A stretch of DNA of 64,000 nucleotides from Patiria pectinifera (Eukaryota; Echinodermata; Asteroidea; Valvatida; Asterinidae), in the NCBI GenBank assembly GCA_029964075.1, contig CM057135.1, forward strand, positions 26,587,366 to 26,651,365. Direction: 5' to 3'. Under the pieces are notes generated by a model. That model was given only the letters and a program-made list of their open reading frames with translations, did no database searches and was not told where the DNA came from. Every line of letters begins with the position of its first letter. Position 1 is the stretch's first letter. Positions 48,930 to 59,925 of the stretch are shown in pieces. The translations under genes were made by a program, and so were the position numbers.

Positions 48930-51060
48930 CTTGATTTATTTTCAAGTGCGCCCTCCATTGTTGAAAGATGAATACCCTCGCCTCACAATCACAATTTTTC
49001 GCGTGAACTTTTAGCCAATCAGAGGGCGCGTTGCTTATCGTCATTGAAAAAAACAACACCTGTTCGCCATATCCACAAACAGTGAACTTTAAGTATAGTA
49101 CATGATATGGGGTACTAGATGTTACAAAACAATTCCGCCAATCAACAAACGTGTTATAAAAAAGGGGGGAAATGCAAGTAACGAATCGTCTGCTCTACAT
49201 CTTCTGGTTGCTATGTTTAGGATGGGTTGTTCCACAGCCTCTGAGGCTCTGAGAAATCTATAAAACTGATGACAAATTCTTTGTTGGAAAGGTCAAAGAA
49301 GATTGAAGAAGTATTTGCCGATTTATCAGTCAGCATTTGGTCAAAGACTTCCGAGTATCCTGGGGTGCGTTTTGGCGGTCATAACCAAGAATTGGTTTGG
49401 TGGTTTCTCTTTGGTTTATTGTTTTGGGGATTTGAGTGCTACATAATCATGCGTAATTCTAACCCAATTAAAATTGCTGAAGAAATTCACCGACAAAAAA
49501 CTACCGAACCAATTCTTGGTTATGACCGCCAAAACGCACCCCTGGTTGTGGTAAGTAAATTGAAATTGAATAATTCTTTTTGGGGTAGGCCTAGTCATGA
49601 TACTTTACTGTTTATAGACACTGAATAAATGGGAGGTTTGCGGTTACACCATGTGAAAATCTCTTTGTAAGTTGTGAGGTTCTGCGAAGAACTTTGTGAG
49701 TTGTGTGGTTCAGAGAAAAACCTCCCATTTATTGATCATGTCCACCATGCAAACCCTGAAGTCTAAATTGTTTAGGACACCTTTCATGTTTGACAAGTTC
49801 CACAAAATTAAGCTAGCTGATATTCAACATGGTATCTTAGACGATTCCAAAGACATAAAGTGATATTTTCAGCTTGTATCATCGCCAAACATGCCAAATG
49901 TTTAGGCAAGCCCTAAAACATAAAATGTCTTTTTGTTCTCTTATACGGTATGGGATCCTAAACTTCACGATTACCCCAAAACTTCAATTCAATTCTGAGA
50001 GGCTTGTTTCTTTTGTTAAACTTTTTTAATTTCATACTGTCATTTAATTTTACAGAATTATTAACCACAAAATATTATAGGCCTACATTAATTCTGATAA
50101 ATAAATTCACAGCAGTTTATGAAGCTAGTCTAGTTAACAGAAAATAAATCTGAAATCTGTGTAAACCTGTTGAGTTGTGTGTAATTATTTTGTGGAAAAG
50201 AAAACACGTTCTTTTATCTTTCACCTAAAATTCTCTAGCAAAAGCAACAAATTATGATCTATAGGAACTTAAGAACCTCAGTAGTTGCCGATTTTATATT
50301 ATTGCAATTAACATGAACAAGTAATTAGGCTTTTTGTGTTAGAAAACAGGAACTCGATGAGAAAACACATGTACAAAAATTGGAACAGGGCCCTATAAAC
50401 CCGTAATTCATGAACCCACTGCAGTGGTTTCATGAAATTAACTAGGCCCTGTCCGAGTTTGAAACAACCGTATGCAGTCAAGATGAGAGGAAGCAAAATT
50501 GAAAAGGTTGTTGAAGAACATACAATACTTGACATTAAAAACGATGAATAGTATTTTCAAATAATTTTATCTTAAATCTCAATAACTTGTAGGGAAATTT
50601 GAGACAAATAGTGCGTATCAAATTAGTGTTATAATAAAAATACAAATACCAAATGTTACTCATATACAGAGGCACGCTTATCAAATATTGTGAAAACCGC
50701 TCAGTACATTCAAGTATGTGTGTTCATATTTTGCGTAAAATAAAACAATGCAAGCACGAGGCCTATACATTTTTGGCAAAATGTTTCAAGATCATTCAGA
50801 TACGACTTTCCGTCTATAAATATGTAATGCAGCAATAAAATTCATTGATGATTTGCTTTCTGATCACTTGGAAATATGTGACATCCCTATCCATTGTCCT
50901 CAGCATTATCAGCTTTTAATCAAAATTCAACTACAAACTGTTTTCACCAATATAACATATCTTAACAGGGTATAAAAGACAATTTAAGTTCGGGCACAGT
51001 AATATAAAATAAATATCAACACGTATTCAAAGCACTAGCACATACATGAACTTCATCTAC
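48930..51060. other. AT-rich intergenic DNA with two small MITEs
   Basis: No coding gene is supported. 49362-49542 is a palindromic MITE (GGGGTGCGTTTTGGCGGTCA and its complement). 49625-49735 is another, with AATAAATGGGAGGTTT / AAACCTCCCATTTATT ends. The ZCCHC10 promoter should lie just right of 48929, but no TATA box is clear. Confidence 0.6.
49362..49542. mobile_element. Palindromic MITE, 37-bp inverted ends
   Basis: GGGGTGCGTTTTGGCGGTCA...AACCAAGAATTGGTT is mirrored exactly at the right. It creates a spurious 119-residue open frame. Confidence 0.8.
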
Positions 51061-51068
51061 ATACACTA

Positions 51069-51454
51069 TAGGGCTGTCCATTAGCAAATAAACTAGTATT
51101 CGATTATTTGAAACTGCAAGTGACCAAATATTTGAATATTCAAAACTCGCTGTTTGACATTTTACCATCATGCTGCGTGTTCAAAGTTGTAAGCAAAGCA
51201 CACCAGTTGTGTGCTGTGTTGTATGTTAACTATCAAGCGTTTCAAGCTGCTAAAAGGAGGACAACAGTAACCGTCATTGACCAAAACAATTACCATCGAC
51301 AAAAAAGTGGCATCTACGATCCAAATAGCATCACAGTCGTGTGAATTTGCGTAGCTTTTATTATCATATTTTTTTCTGAATATTTGAACCAGCACAAAAC
51401 ATGTTCATTTGGTGATCGAATATTCTAATAATTGGTATATTCGGAACAGCCCTA
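51069..51454. mobile_element. hAT-type MITE with 8-bp TSD (one mismatch)
   Basis: The ends TAGGGCTGTCC and GGAACAGCCCTA are inverted. The flanks ATACACTA (51061-51068) and ATAGACTA (51455-51462) match at 7 of 8 positions. Subterminal ATTCGATTATTTG / CGAATATTC motifs are present. 386 bp. Confidence 0.8.
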
Positions 51455-51462
51455 ATAGACTA

Positions 51463-52231
51463 TACTGCAACAGACACTATAAATATAGCAACACCAGTGA
51501 CATGGACATTATTGAAATTATTGAAAAAGTAAAAAAAACAACTAACAACTACTCTACATAACTAATGCTTAAATAAAACAAATGAGCAGCACTGAAAAGT
51601 GTTTCCTAAAATAACTGACAAATATATTTCTGTTCATATTCTCATTTCACATTTTCTACATGTGTGACTTTATGGCATCAATGCTTTTAATAGTGTTTGG
51701 TATTATTTTTTTTTCAAATACATTGTAAAGCCCTACTTTTATCATTACGTCGCATCACCGATGATGGGTTAAAATAAAAATTTGACTTGTTGCTTGGTTA
51801 TTTAGTAAAACTGACATAAAACTCGGTAGAAACACAACATACTACATATGCCAATGAATCTCAAATTTATGAGACAATCCATCTGGATGATAACTTGTCT
51901 AGCCCGATAAACTTGAGTTTCACAGATCCATCGTTTAGTAGTTTAGAAATCTTTATCCTCATCGAAACGGCACACATGGAAAAGGCCAGCCACTTTTAAC
52001 TTGGTCGTAAGCGATCTTGCAATTGGTCTTTCTGTTTATTGACTGTCAAGTGCTGCAAGTTTGAAACGGCAAGAGCTTTGTAAAGGGAGTCTCTGCATCA
52101 GTGACTGATGTAAAACTGAAATTGTTGCTGCTCCTATTCACGACTATTCTGATAGAGATCACAAATCCTGAGACGTCAAGAACTAAGCATCAAAGTGAAA
52201 GACCGTCAAAGCAACTGCACATTTAGAACAG
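51463..52231. other. 3' flank of methyltransferase-like gene 1
   Basis: AT-rich, no gene. A minus-strand AATAAA (52040-52035), about 190 nt past the stop at 52232, is a reasonable polyadenylation signal for the neighbouring gene. Confidence 0.4.
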
Positions 52232-53422
52232 CTACTTCTGTGATGGCAAACCATTCACTTTGATGTTATCCCCACCTGCGTATATGCCTGTGGATTGTTG
52301 CTGCTGTTTTGACAGCTTACGGTAAGGCCACGCTACTTGGAGATGACCATTTACGTGTACCGCATTTGTATCTGGTTGGTTAAACAATCTGGTCTCGAGA
52401 TATGGATTTCGACGGGGCACCCCTGGGTGGGTAACTACGGCCGGCTTGTTTGGATCGGTGGTTCTCACAAGAGACAGAGTGGGCCTGTTCTTGCGGAGAA
52501 GCACGACGGACACGACACAAGATTGCATAGGTCGCAGCTCCAGAGCACTGGAGTAATTCTGGATGATGGCAGAATCCTCCCCGGAAGGTATTACTGGCTT
52601 TCCGTGCCACTCGTGTAAGACATCAAGCCCAGCCATGCGGGTGATTTCACTGAAGCACTGCCACGTCTCTTGATTCTTCTCGTTGTCGATGTACAGAACG
52701 ACTGCTCCAGGCTTCAGCTCCCTGAGGATTGCCTGGAAGACAGAGCTCCTCCTTGGATCATCTCGCATGAAGGCAGCCACAGCTGAGAAGCACTTGACCA
52801 GGGTCACCAGGTCAACCCTGCGGATGATGTCCAGTACATCCGGCTCAATAGCAGTATCCCTCACGAGATCACACCGGAAGTAATTCACAGGAAACGGATC
52901 CGGGAGTTTCTCTCGAATCGCATCCCAGGTAGTTTTCCAACTGGGAAAGGCATCGATGACACTGCACTTCAGCATGCCCACCGGAACAACATCAGTGTCC
53001 CTGAGAAACTTAGTCAGGCCCACAAGGTCAGGCCCAGGCCCGCCACCGATGCAACAGACCTGGAGATACTTCATCTGCCGCCATCTTTGGACAACATGCG
53101 AAAGCGATTTCTCCAGGAGTGGCTGTAGGGCTACGTACACCATGTGGCAATGATGCATGTAGTACAGAAACACGTAGGCACAGCGGTTGGCAGCATTGTC
53201 CCACTCAGACCTCGACCATGTGTCGGTATTGCCGAGTTTACATCTGTATGTCCTTGAGATGTTTTGTAGAGCCTGCTTCACTCTGTCGGCTCGGTCCTGG
53301 TTAGAGACTCCCTCAACATGTCCGAGGAGATCAGGTAGGATTTCACTCACTAGGTCACGGAAGAAGTCTGCAGCCTTTTGCGATTTGGGAGAAATGACGC
53401 TTAAATCCAATGCCACCTCCAT
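52232..53422 (-). CDS. Methyltransferase-like protein, paralog 1 (intron-free CDS)
   Basis: A 396-residue single-exon frame. Residues 1-120 are helical-looking and contain the family block WDNAANRCAYVFLYYMHHCH (74-93). Residues 123-132 (CCIGGGPGPD) form a glycine-rich nucleotide-binding loop like motif I of class I SAM-dependent methyltransferases. Asp157 follows in the place of the acidic ribose-binding residue. CFSAVAAFM (211-219) and LKPGAVVLYIDN (236-247) resemble late core strands. The last ~80 residues are Pro/Asn/Gln-rich and unique to this copy. A minus-strand acceptor (TTTTTGACAG, exon edge 53446) just upstream suggests a 5' UTR intron and supports the ATG at 53422. Substrate unknown; I do not recognise a named family. 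Two paralogs lie within 8 kb. Confidence 0.8.
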   Translation of the reverse strand: MEVALDLSVISPKSQKAADFFRDLVSEILPDLLGHVEGVSNQDRADRVKQALQNISRTYRCKLGNTDTWSRSEWDNAANRCAYVFLYYMHHCHMVYVALQPLLEKSLSHVVQRWRQMKYLQVCCIGGGPGPDLVGLTKFLRDTDVVPVGMLKCSVIDAFPSWKTTWDAIREKLPDPFPVNYFRCDLVRDTAIEPDVLDIIRRVDLVTLVKCFSAVAAFMRDDPRRSSVFQAILRELKPGAVVLYIDNEKNQETWQCFSEITRMAGLDVLHEWHGKPVIPSGEDSAIIQNYSSALELRPMQSCVVSVVLLRKNRPTLSLVRTTDPNKPAVVTHPGVPRRNPYLETRLFNQPDTNAVHVNGHLQVAWPYRKLSKQQQQSTGIYAGGDNIKVNGLPSQK

Positions 53423-53446
53423 CCTTGTCAGAACAACAATATGAAT

Positions 53447-55019
53447 CTGTCAAAAACAAAGGCATTGTTAGGCTTGGAAATTCATGTGATTTTTTCCCCA
53501 AGATAATTTACTGAACATTTCTCCTTTCAGTCTTTAATAATGTTGGTCTTTCTGAATATAACCTTAGATGTTTAGGCCTATATTGTATTTCCAAACCTTT
53601 CAAGTTACATATATAACTTAGGCCTCATTTATATTTGGACATGTTTTCCATCCTTTTTACATGCAAGTTAATATGCGCCTATCAATTGTTTCCCCCCCTC
53701 CCCCCCGGCTGCCCTACCACTTTTGTCACTTTTGAAGTGTCAAAATCCCCACCCTTCATGCAAAATGTAAGTGAATCACCGACCATGCCGCGACATACAT
53801 GTACATACATGTACATGGGGCGCACTAGTGATCACCTTTCCTGTAAGATTATTTTTGTAGTAAGCCAATGGTGACAATGTAAATTGAGTGCCATAAATTC
53901 CCGCCTTGGGGCATGAAAAAAATGACCAAATCCCGACCATGCCGACATCAGACCTTGGGGGGGGGGGGCATTTGGTATCACCAGTTCTTAGTAAAGTTTC
54001 CATTTTACAATGTTTTATAGCTGATTGATTGCACGAGGCCTACGCCTTGTTTAAGTAAGTTGCATTTTATAATTTTATGCAGACAGAGAGACTAGCAGGT
54101 TGGATGCCATTGCACTAAGTCTATGCTAAGACAGACTGGGTGCAGTGTCGCGTACGCACACGTGTACGTATGTCTTGCGGCGCCGATGGCATAAAGAAGA
54201 GCCCAAACATATTGAAAATAGCAGAAAATACAACTGATAATGAGTACATTTACGTCTTTTATTTCCATACATTACTGGCTGACAGTGACACTTCTTGCTG
54301 TACATACCTAAACAATCCAAACTTCTCTCACTCAGCACCGACCAAGTTGGGTCAAAACTCGAAAGACCTGCAGCTGCATGCAAGTGAAGTTGGCCGGCAA
54401 CGTGTTGAAGTTTGAAGAGCGCCGTCAACGTTGAGGATTGTGCACAGTGCAGAAACAAAACTTTAGAACTGAATGGACCGGAAGTGACCAGGCCTCAGGC
54501 CAAAATACGAAGAGAAATCGTGTTCAATTTGCATTTCATCAGGATATTTCCCCCACTTGTTAGTCCCCACATAATGTAGGAAAGGTGTCGATCAGTATCG
54601 TGTAAAAAGACTTATTAATTGTTCTGAGTGGACTCTTTGTAATTGTCAATAAACTGTACAACAATTCAAACCATGCAGGTGTGCAAATTACCACACGTGT
54701 GGTAATTTAAAGAAAAAAGGGGAGCAATATTGCTACGAAATATTAGCAAAATAAACAGCAAGTTGCAGAAAGGCAAGTTTAACCCCTCCCCAGGGGGTTC
54801 GTTTATTTTGTTTGACTGCAGTGGTTAACTGTTTATCGGGGCGCGGTAAAATAATGAAGCTTTCATTGCAAACTGGGAAAATAATGTGTACGGAGCTCAA
54901 GAGGTGCCATCCAAGATGATGTTGACTGAGATCCTGCAATACGAGATGATGATCTACCATTTAGTATAAATGTCGACCGTCCTGCGATTTACATCGGGTG
55001 CCGACATCCTAAGAGTAGG
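53447..55019. other. Intergenic/5' UTR intron region between paralogs 1 and 2
   Basis: No coding gene seen. It should contain the 5' exon and promoter of paralog 1 (minus strand). C-runs and G-runs at 53695-53705 and 53959-53969 look like decayed MITE ends. Confidence 0.4.
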
Positions 55020-55027
55020 TTTACAAC

Positions 55028-55328
55028 CAGTGGCGCACCCGGGGGGGCCTTCGGGGGGCTTGAGCCCCCCCCCCCGATTTTTTTTTTTTTTGGTAGTTCT
55101 TTTTTTAGTCCCACGATTATACCTTGGTGATATGTATGTGGCCTATTTTCGAGCACTATATAATAGCTAGGGTGTAAGTGGCGCCACCAACGTCCGCCCA
55201 CAATAGTCCGCCCCCCCCCCGAAAAAAAACTCCAATTTTTTTCTGCGGCCCAAAATTTTAGGCAACATTTTTTGGGGGAAAAGTTGAGCCCCCCCCCCCC
55301 CCCCAACCAAATCCTGGGTGCGCCACTG
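55028..55328. mobile_element. hAT-type MITE, perfect 8-bp TSD
   Basis: The ends CAGTGGCGCACCC and GGGTGCGCCACTG are inverted, and TTTACAAC is duplicated exactly at 55020-55027 and 55329-55336. Long C-runs and a T-run lie in the interior. 301 bp. Related by ends to 59476-59794. Confidence 0.9.
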
Positions 55329-55799
55329 TTTACAACATCCTATTTTAGAAAACGCTCGTGTGAAGATGAATTGTCACCTCTCAAATATCATCTCACTATG
55401 ATGATGTCGCCATCTTGCTTGCAACGTCTGATGATAAACATCAGACACCTTATTGCAACATCTTGGATGGCACCTCAGTCTAGAGCTAGCTCCGTAGATC
55501 AAATAATGGAGCAAAATGATCTGGCGATAGAGGAAAAGGTCATCGACACGCGCGCGACTGCCGCCACGCGCTATGCTGTGCTTGCGTGCGTGTTGGGTTT
55601 CTGGGGAATCCCCGAGTTACTATTTTTAGCTTTATATCTGGCAAGGCGTACATCGAACGAACAGCATGCGCTATGCACGCTGAGCTAACCGAGCGCGCAC
55701 CCGCACATTTCGACCTTGCATTATTGCAAGCACGAATACATCATGGCTGCTCATTACATTTGGAAAGCCATATTCTACCACGGCCGATTTAAACACGTA

Positions 55800-55852
55800 T
55801 AGAATATTGCAGTAGGATTTTGGTCAAGACATCTAGCTTGGTGTATCGCAAG
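55800..55852 (+). other. Candidate 5' UTR exon of methyltransferase-like paralog 2
   Basis: Sequence ending ATCGCAAG before a strong GTAAGC donor at 55853. It would splice to the acceptor at 56441 (TTTTCAACAG), 19 bases before the ATG at 56460. The 5' end of this exon is not defined. Confidence 0.4.
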
Positions 55853-56459
55853 GTAAGCCAATTTCAATAATTTCACTGCTGTGTTTTTTTGTTTTTTTTT
55901 GCCATCATTGTGACTTTTTAAGTTTGGTTTGAAAAATTTAACTTGTTCAAACTTAAAATCTTTTTTCCATTCAAACACCGATTGTTTTGTATCATATACG
56001 CGCTCATGTCATAACTGAATTTGACGGCCGTCCTCATTGTCCATACACATGGTGATTTTAGATAACGAAAATCACTGCAAAGTCCAACACCATGAGTCTT
56101 TCATAAGTTTCAATGAACGGGAATTTCCAACGACCAGTAATCATCGCCGTTGTGTGTGTAATTTTGACCGAGCAATTTCCGCCTTTGTTAGAGTCCAGAA
56201 GGGAATTTCAAGAGTGAATCTCGCTACATATAAGAGCTGCTCCTAACATTCTAGGTTCACGCCGAGTCCTGAGGTTTCAAAAGCAGAATCCGTATAAGGT
56301 TCACAGACTGAGACTATAATTTGTTTGCTATCAACACGACCGGTTTTACGTTCTTTTGATAATATTCAGGATACCACTGACTTAACAGAATTGGTGCACT
56401 TGTAATTTAATCTAACCAAATTTGTTGTGTCTTTTCAACAGGTGATTCCACCCATCGGT

Positions 56460-57872
56460 ATGTATTACATGAGACCATCTCTCTGCCAAGTAGACCTACA
56501 ACATGTAGCGAACTACTTTCACACAATCTTAAGCAATGTAGTTGATGAGCTGTTGAGCCGAGTTGATGGTGAATCGGATTCTGAGAAGTACGCCGAGGTC
56601 AGCACAGCTTTGAGGTCAATCTCATACCTGTACAGAGAGGGACTATCTCAACCTAATTCTGAGTCTCGATCAGACTGGAGCAAACCTGAGAACCAGTGTG
56701 CCTACGTGTACCTGTACTTCATGCAACATTGCTACATGATGTACATGGCGATGCAGCCTGTGATGAGTCCGAGACATTGTCACATCAGGGCTAGACTGGA
56801 GTACAGGAAGCAGCGTCACCGACAGCTGCGGGTGTGCAGCATCGGTGGAGGCCCCGGCTCAGATGTCTTAGGATTGAGCAAATTCCTTGAAGACGTCGGT
56901 TTGTTTCCCGAATCTCTGCACTTCACTGTTTTGGATCTTTGGCCAGAGTGGGCTAATGCGTGGCAGGCGATCAAGAACCGCACAAAGTCCAGGATCTCGG
57001 TGAATTATGAGAAATGTGACTTGGTAGGGGATGCACCTCTCTCAGCTTTAGCCACACAGAGACTCCGAGAGGCGGATATCCTTACCCTCGAGAAGTCCTT
57101 CTCAGCGGTGGTAGCCTTCATGAATGAGGAACATCGCCGGAACATTCTTTTAACCATCCTCTGCGAGTTAAAATTAGGATGTCTCGTAGTCTTTGTGGAC
57201 AATCGTCGACGCAGCATCGTGACAGGGCCTTTCTTTAAAATGTTCGCACGACCCACTGGTCTGCGGCTTGTCAACCAGTGGGAGGGTCTCCCTAAGGTTC
57301 CGGTACGAGGATATTCTAAACGAGTCCAAGAATTCAGAGAGAATGTCGAATTTAACCCAATGTCATGCTGCTTGGTCACCAGTCTGTTGTTTGTAAAAAC
57401 TCAACCTGGCTGTATTCAGAACATCGGCCTGAAGGCAGGCATCAGCTACGGGGTGTATCGTCGGTCAGTCGGAGACTACGGTGGATTCTATGAGGACACA
57501 CCGCTTCTTAAGAATATCTGGTTCGAAGAAGACCACGATATCCCATGCGAAGAAGACCAGGCGAGATTGGATGATTTTGAATTGGAGTACAACAACCTCT
57601 TTGGGTTCACAGAGTACGGGGACCTCGAGAACAACTTCAGGGACATGACAGCAGAGAAGAAACTCCCCTGCTGGGCAAGGACTGTGAAAACAAACAGGAG
57701 AAAATTGAAAAGGAAGAAGGATGAGAAGCAGAAGATGAAAGTCGGCCAAGGCAGAGTGAATGCGAGGACAAATAAGATGAGGAAGGAAATAAGGAGAAAC
57801 ATGCAGACAGAGACGCCCAGAGGGCCCAGGACCGCATTAGTGAGACACTCCGACGAGCTCACAAGAGAATGA
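56460..57872 (+). CDS. Methyltransferase-like protein, paralog 2 (intron-free CDS, basic tail)
   Basis: 470 residues from the ATG at 56460, chosen because the upstream in-frame sequence runs through a splice acceptor (CTTTTCAACAG ending at 56441). It shares with the paralogs the helical block SKPENQCAYVYLYFMQHCYM (74-93), the loop CSIGGGPGSDVLGLSKFL (126-143), Asp159, SFSAVVAFM and LKLGCLVVFVDN. It differs in two ways: the helix after the motif VI-like block lacks several consensus residues, and there is a C-terminal extension of ~140 residues. That extension begins acidic and ends in a strongly basic Lys/Arg segment (RRKLKRKKDEKQKMKVGQGR) that could act as a nuclear/nucleolar or RNA-binding tail. 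AATAAA at 58241-58246 is a plausible polyadenylation signal. Catalysis is inferred from fold motifs only. Confidence 0.8.
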   Translation: MYYMRPSLCQVDLQHVANYFHTILSNVVDELLSRVDGESDSEKYAEVSTALRSISYLYREGLSQPNSESRSDWSKPENQCAYVYLYFMQHCYMMYMAMQPVMSPRHCHIRARLEYRKQRHRQLRVCSIGGGPGSDVLGLSKFLEDVGLFPESLHFTVLDLWPEWANAWQAIKNRTKSRISVNYEKCDLVGDAPLSALATQRLREADILTLEKSFSAVVAFMNEEHRRNILLTILCELKLGCLVVFVDNRRRSIVTGPFFKMFARPTGLRLVNQWEGLPKVPVRGYSKRVQEFRENVEFNPMSCCLVTSLLFVKTQPGCIQNIGLKAGISYGVYRRSVGDYGGFYEDTPLLKNIWFEEDHDIPCEEDQARLDDFELEYNNLFGFTEYGDLENNFRDMTAEKKLPCWARTVKTNRRKLKRKKDEKQKMKVGQGRVNARTNKMRKEIRRNMQTETPRGPRTALVRHSDELTRE

Positions 57873-59118
57873 CTGAGATCAGGAGCAAGGGAATAAGGCA
57901 CACGGCGGGACAGGAATGATGAATCTTGGTGGACCATTTTCGGGCTTCAACCATGACTGCCCAAAAAACTGGGCCATCAAGTGGAAACCAGATCGACTGT
58001 AGAGTTCGAGACGAGCATTACGGTGTTAGAGAGGACGAGTTTTATAACAAATACTTTTGATGAGTTATAGAAACTATAGACCAGAGGGTTTGCTCCCCTG
58101 AGACAATGTATCCTGTAAGATATAATACACAGAACGTGTCCGTTTACGTATAGTTTTCAAAGTGCTTATTAGCCTGATCAAATCAACTGAATTGCCAATG
58201 TCCACTCATTAAAATGAAACAGAAACAAAAAGCATCCAAAAATAAACAACAAACAACAACAATAAAAACAACCCACACACCACTCACAATTGACCCCCAA
58301 AAAACTAGACCCCCTCACCAGCCACCCTCGCTTCTCACACTTTTTTTTTTAAAGTCTTTCAATAATTAACTTCACGAGTTCGTCTTGTTAAAAACACACT
58401 TTAAAATAATTGTAAAAAGAACAAGCCGACAGTTTCTATATTCTTGTCTATTTTTAATAATTTACAAAAAAAATGCATGGTTATATGTTAATCGGCAATC
58501 ATTTTAATTTCACACAAAATGTCGACCGTTGGTTATTTACATAGAATGAGTTTAAGTAGTTTCAAAACAAGCTGCGAGAGGAAAGGTCAAAATCTTTTTT
58601 TATGATTGTTTGAGCGTGACCAACAGGAGCTAGTTGCGTGCTGCGGGAGATTTTACGTCTAAAAATAAAAACCTCCATTGTTCAATCAACATTCAAACTT
58701 GTCTTGAGTATACATTTTTTGTACTCCCATCCATGACATGGGATATGCCCGCATTTGAATAATTTTAGACCTTCCTTTAACTTTTAAAAATGTTCTCTTT
58801 GTCTAAACATGTACTCTCGGCACGAAGTAGACCCTCCTTGTTGTTTAAGATCAGTTTTTGGCTTCCCCCATTTGCTTAATAGTACTCGGTCTATACACAT
58901 AAAAGAAACAGGCATTTCCCCCCCCCCAAAAAAAAAAAATAAAACGCATTGATCAGTCTGTGTAAACAATTGTGTAGTCTCTGTGAATATTTAAAACGAG
59001 AAAGAAAAGCATAAAGTAATAAGCAGACGCAGTGTTTCCCCGAGGTCTTCCTCTCACTCAAAACTGCTGTCACAGAGGACACAGTCTTACAGATAATAGG
59101 AATGTGCCTTGGACGATT
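57873..59118. other. Intergenic DNA between convergent paralogs 2 and 3
   Basis: 3' UTR of paralog 2 up to about 58260, then AT-rich unique-looking DNA. No gene seen. Confidence 0.5.
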
Positions 59119-59366
59119 CAAGCTTGGAATTTGGCACACAAGTCAGTGTATTTCACGAGAAAGATATTTGGCTATAGGGCCGTCGCACATTTGTCCTTTG
59201 AAAACATATAGGTAGAATAACAAGCAAAGGCAGCCATTGGGAAAGTTTTAAATATTGTCTGATATTCTAGCTGTATTTGTTCCAATGACAAATCTACGAT
59301 GGCCCTATAGCCACCTATCTTTCTCATGAGGACGGTACTCGGACTGCGTGCCAAATTCCATGCTTG
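59119..59366. mobile_element. MITE family E, copy 2
   Basis: CAAGCTTGGAATTTGGCACA at the left and TGCCAAATTCCATGCTTG at the right, with inner GCTATAGGGCC / GGCCCTATAGC arms. Full-length partner of 8529-8745. Confidence 0.78.
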
Positions 59367-59475
59367 TATCATCACTAAGGCATAATTTTCCCAAAATATT
59401 TCCCCTATCTGGCCCATGTTTCAAAGCTTTTGTTTCTTATTGGTCCCCTCTAAACAAACTCGTATTGTATTAAAC

Positions 59476-59794
59476 CAGTGGCGGTTCTACGGGGGGGGGG
59501 CTTTAGTATATAGCAAAATGTCAGAATTTGACGTACATGGGAACGGTCTCCCCCTAAATGAGAAGGGTGCATTTTGTACACTTTTAGTTAATATAGTGTG
59601 CCTGATTGAATGATTTTATCAGCGCACCCCATTGAAAATATGGGACGAGGCCCCCCTGTTTTGATTTTCAGAGGCCTAAGTGTCCAGAGAAAATAACCTG
59701 TCTACATTTCAGCACGCCTCCCTGAAAACAATTCTGGATCCACCTTGCTAGCCCCCCCCCCCAAAAAAAAATATTGGTTCTAGAACCGCGCCTG
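59476..59794. mobile_element. hAT-type MITE, perfect 8-bp TSD
   Basis: The ends CAGTGGCGGTTCTA and TAGAACCGCGCCTG are inverted, and TATTAAAC is duplicated exactly at 59468-59475 and 59795-59802. 319 bp with G- and C-runs near the ends. Confidence 0.9.
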
Positions 59795-59925
59795 TATTAA
59801 ACATGAAAGCTGTTTACTGTCCTTCCGTGCATGATTATTTGGTAAAATAAACCATGAATCATATGAACCGTAACTGTTCACCTAACAGATGACGCTTTGA
59901 AACAATTTTTGAAACATTCGATTCG

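Noticed and set aside
49269-49628. 119-codon open frame
   Set aside because: The centre is a perfect palindrome (49362-49542), i.e. a MITE, which explains the open frame and its odd composition.
55272-55688. 138-codon plus-strand frame
   Set aside because: Starts in the C-run of a hAT MITE and shows no domain or conservation signature.
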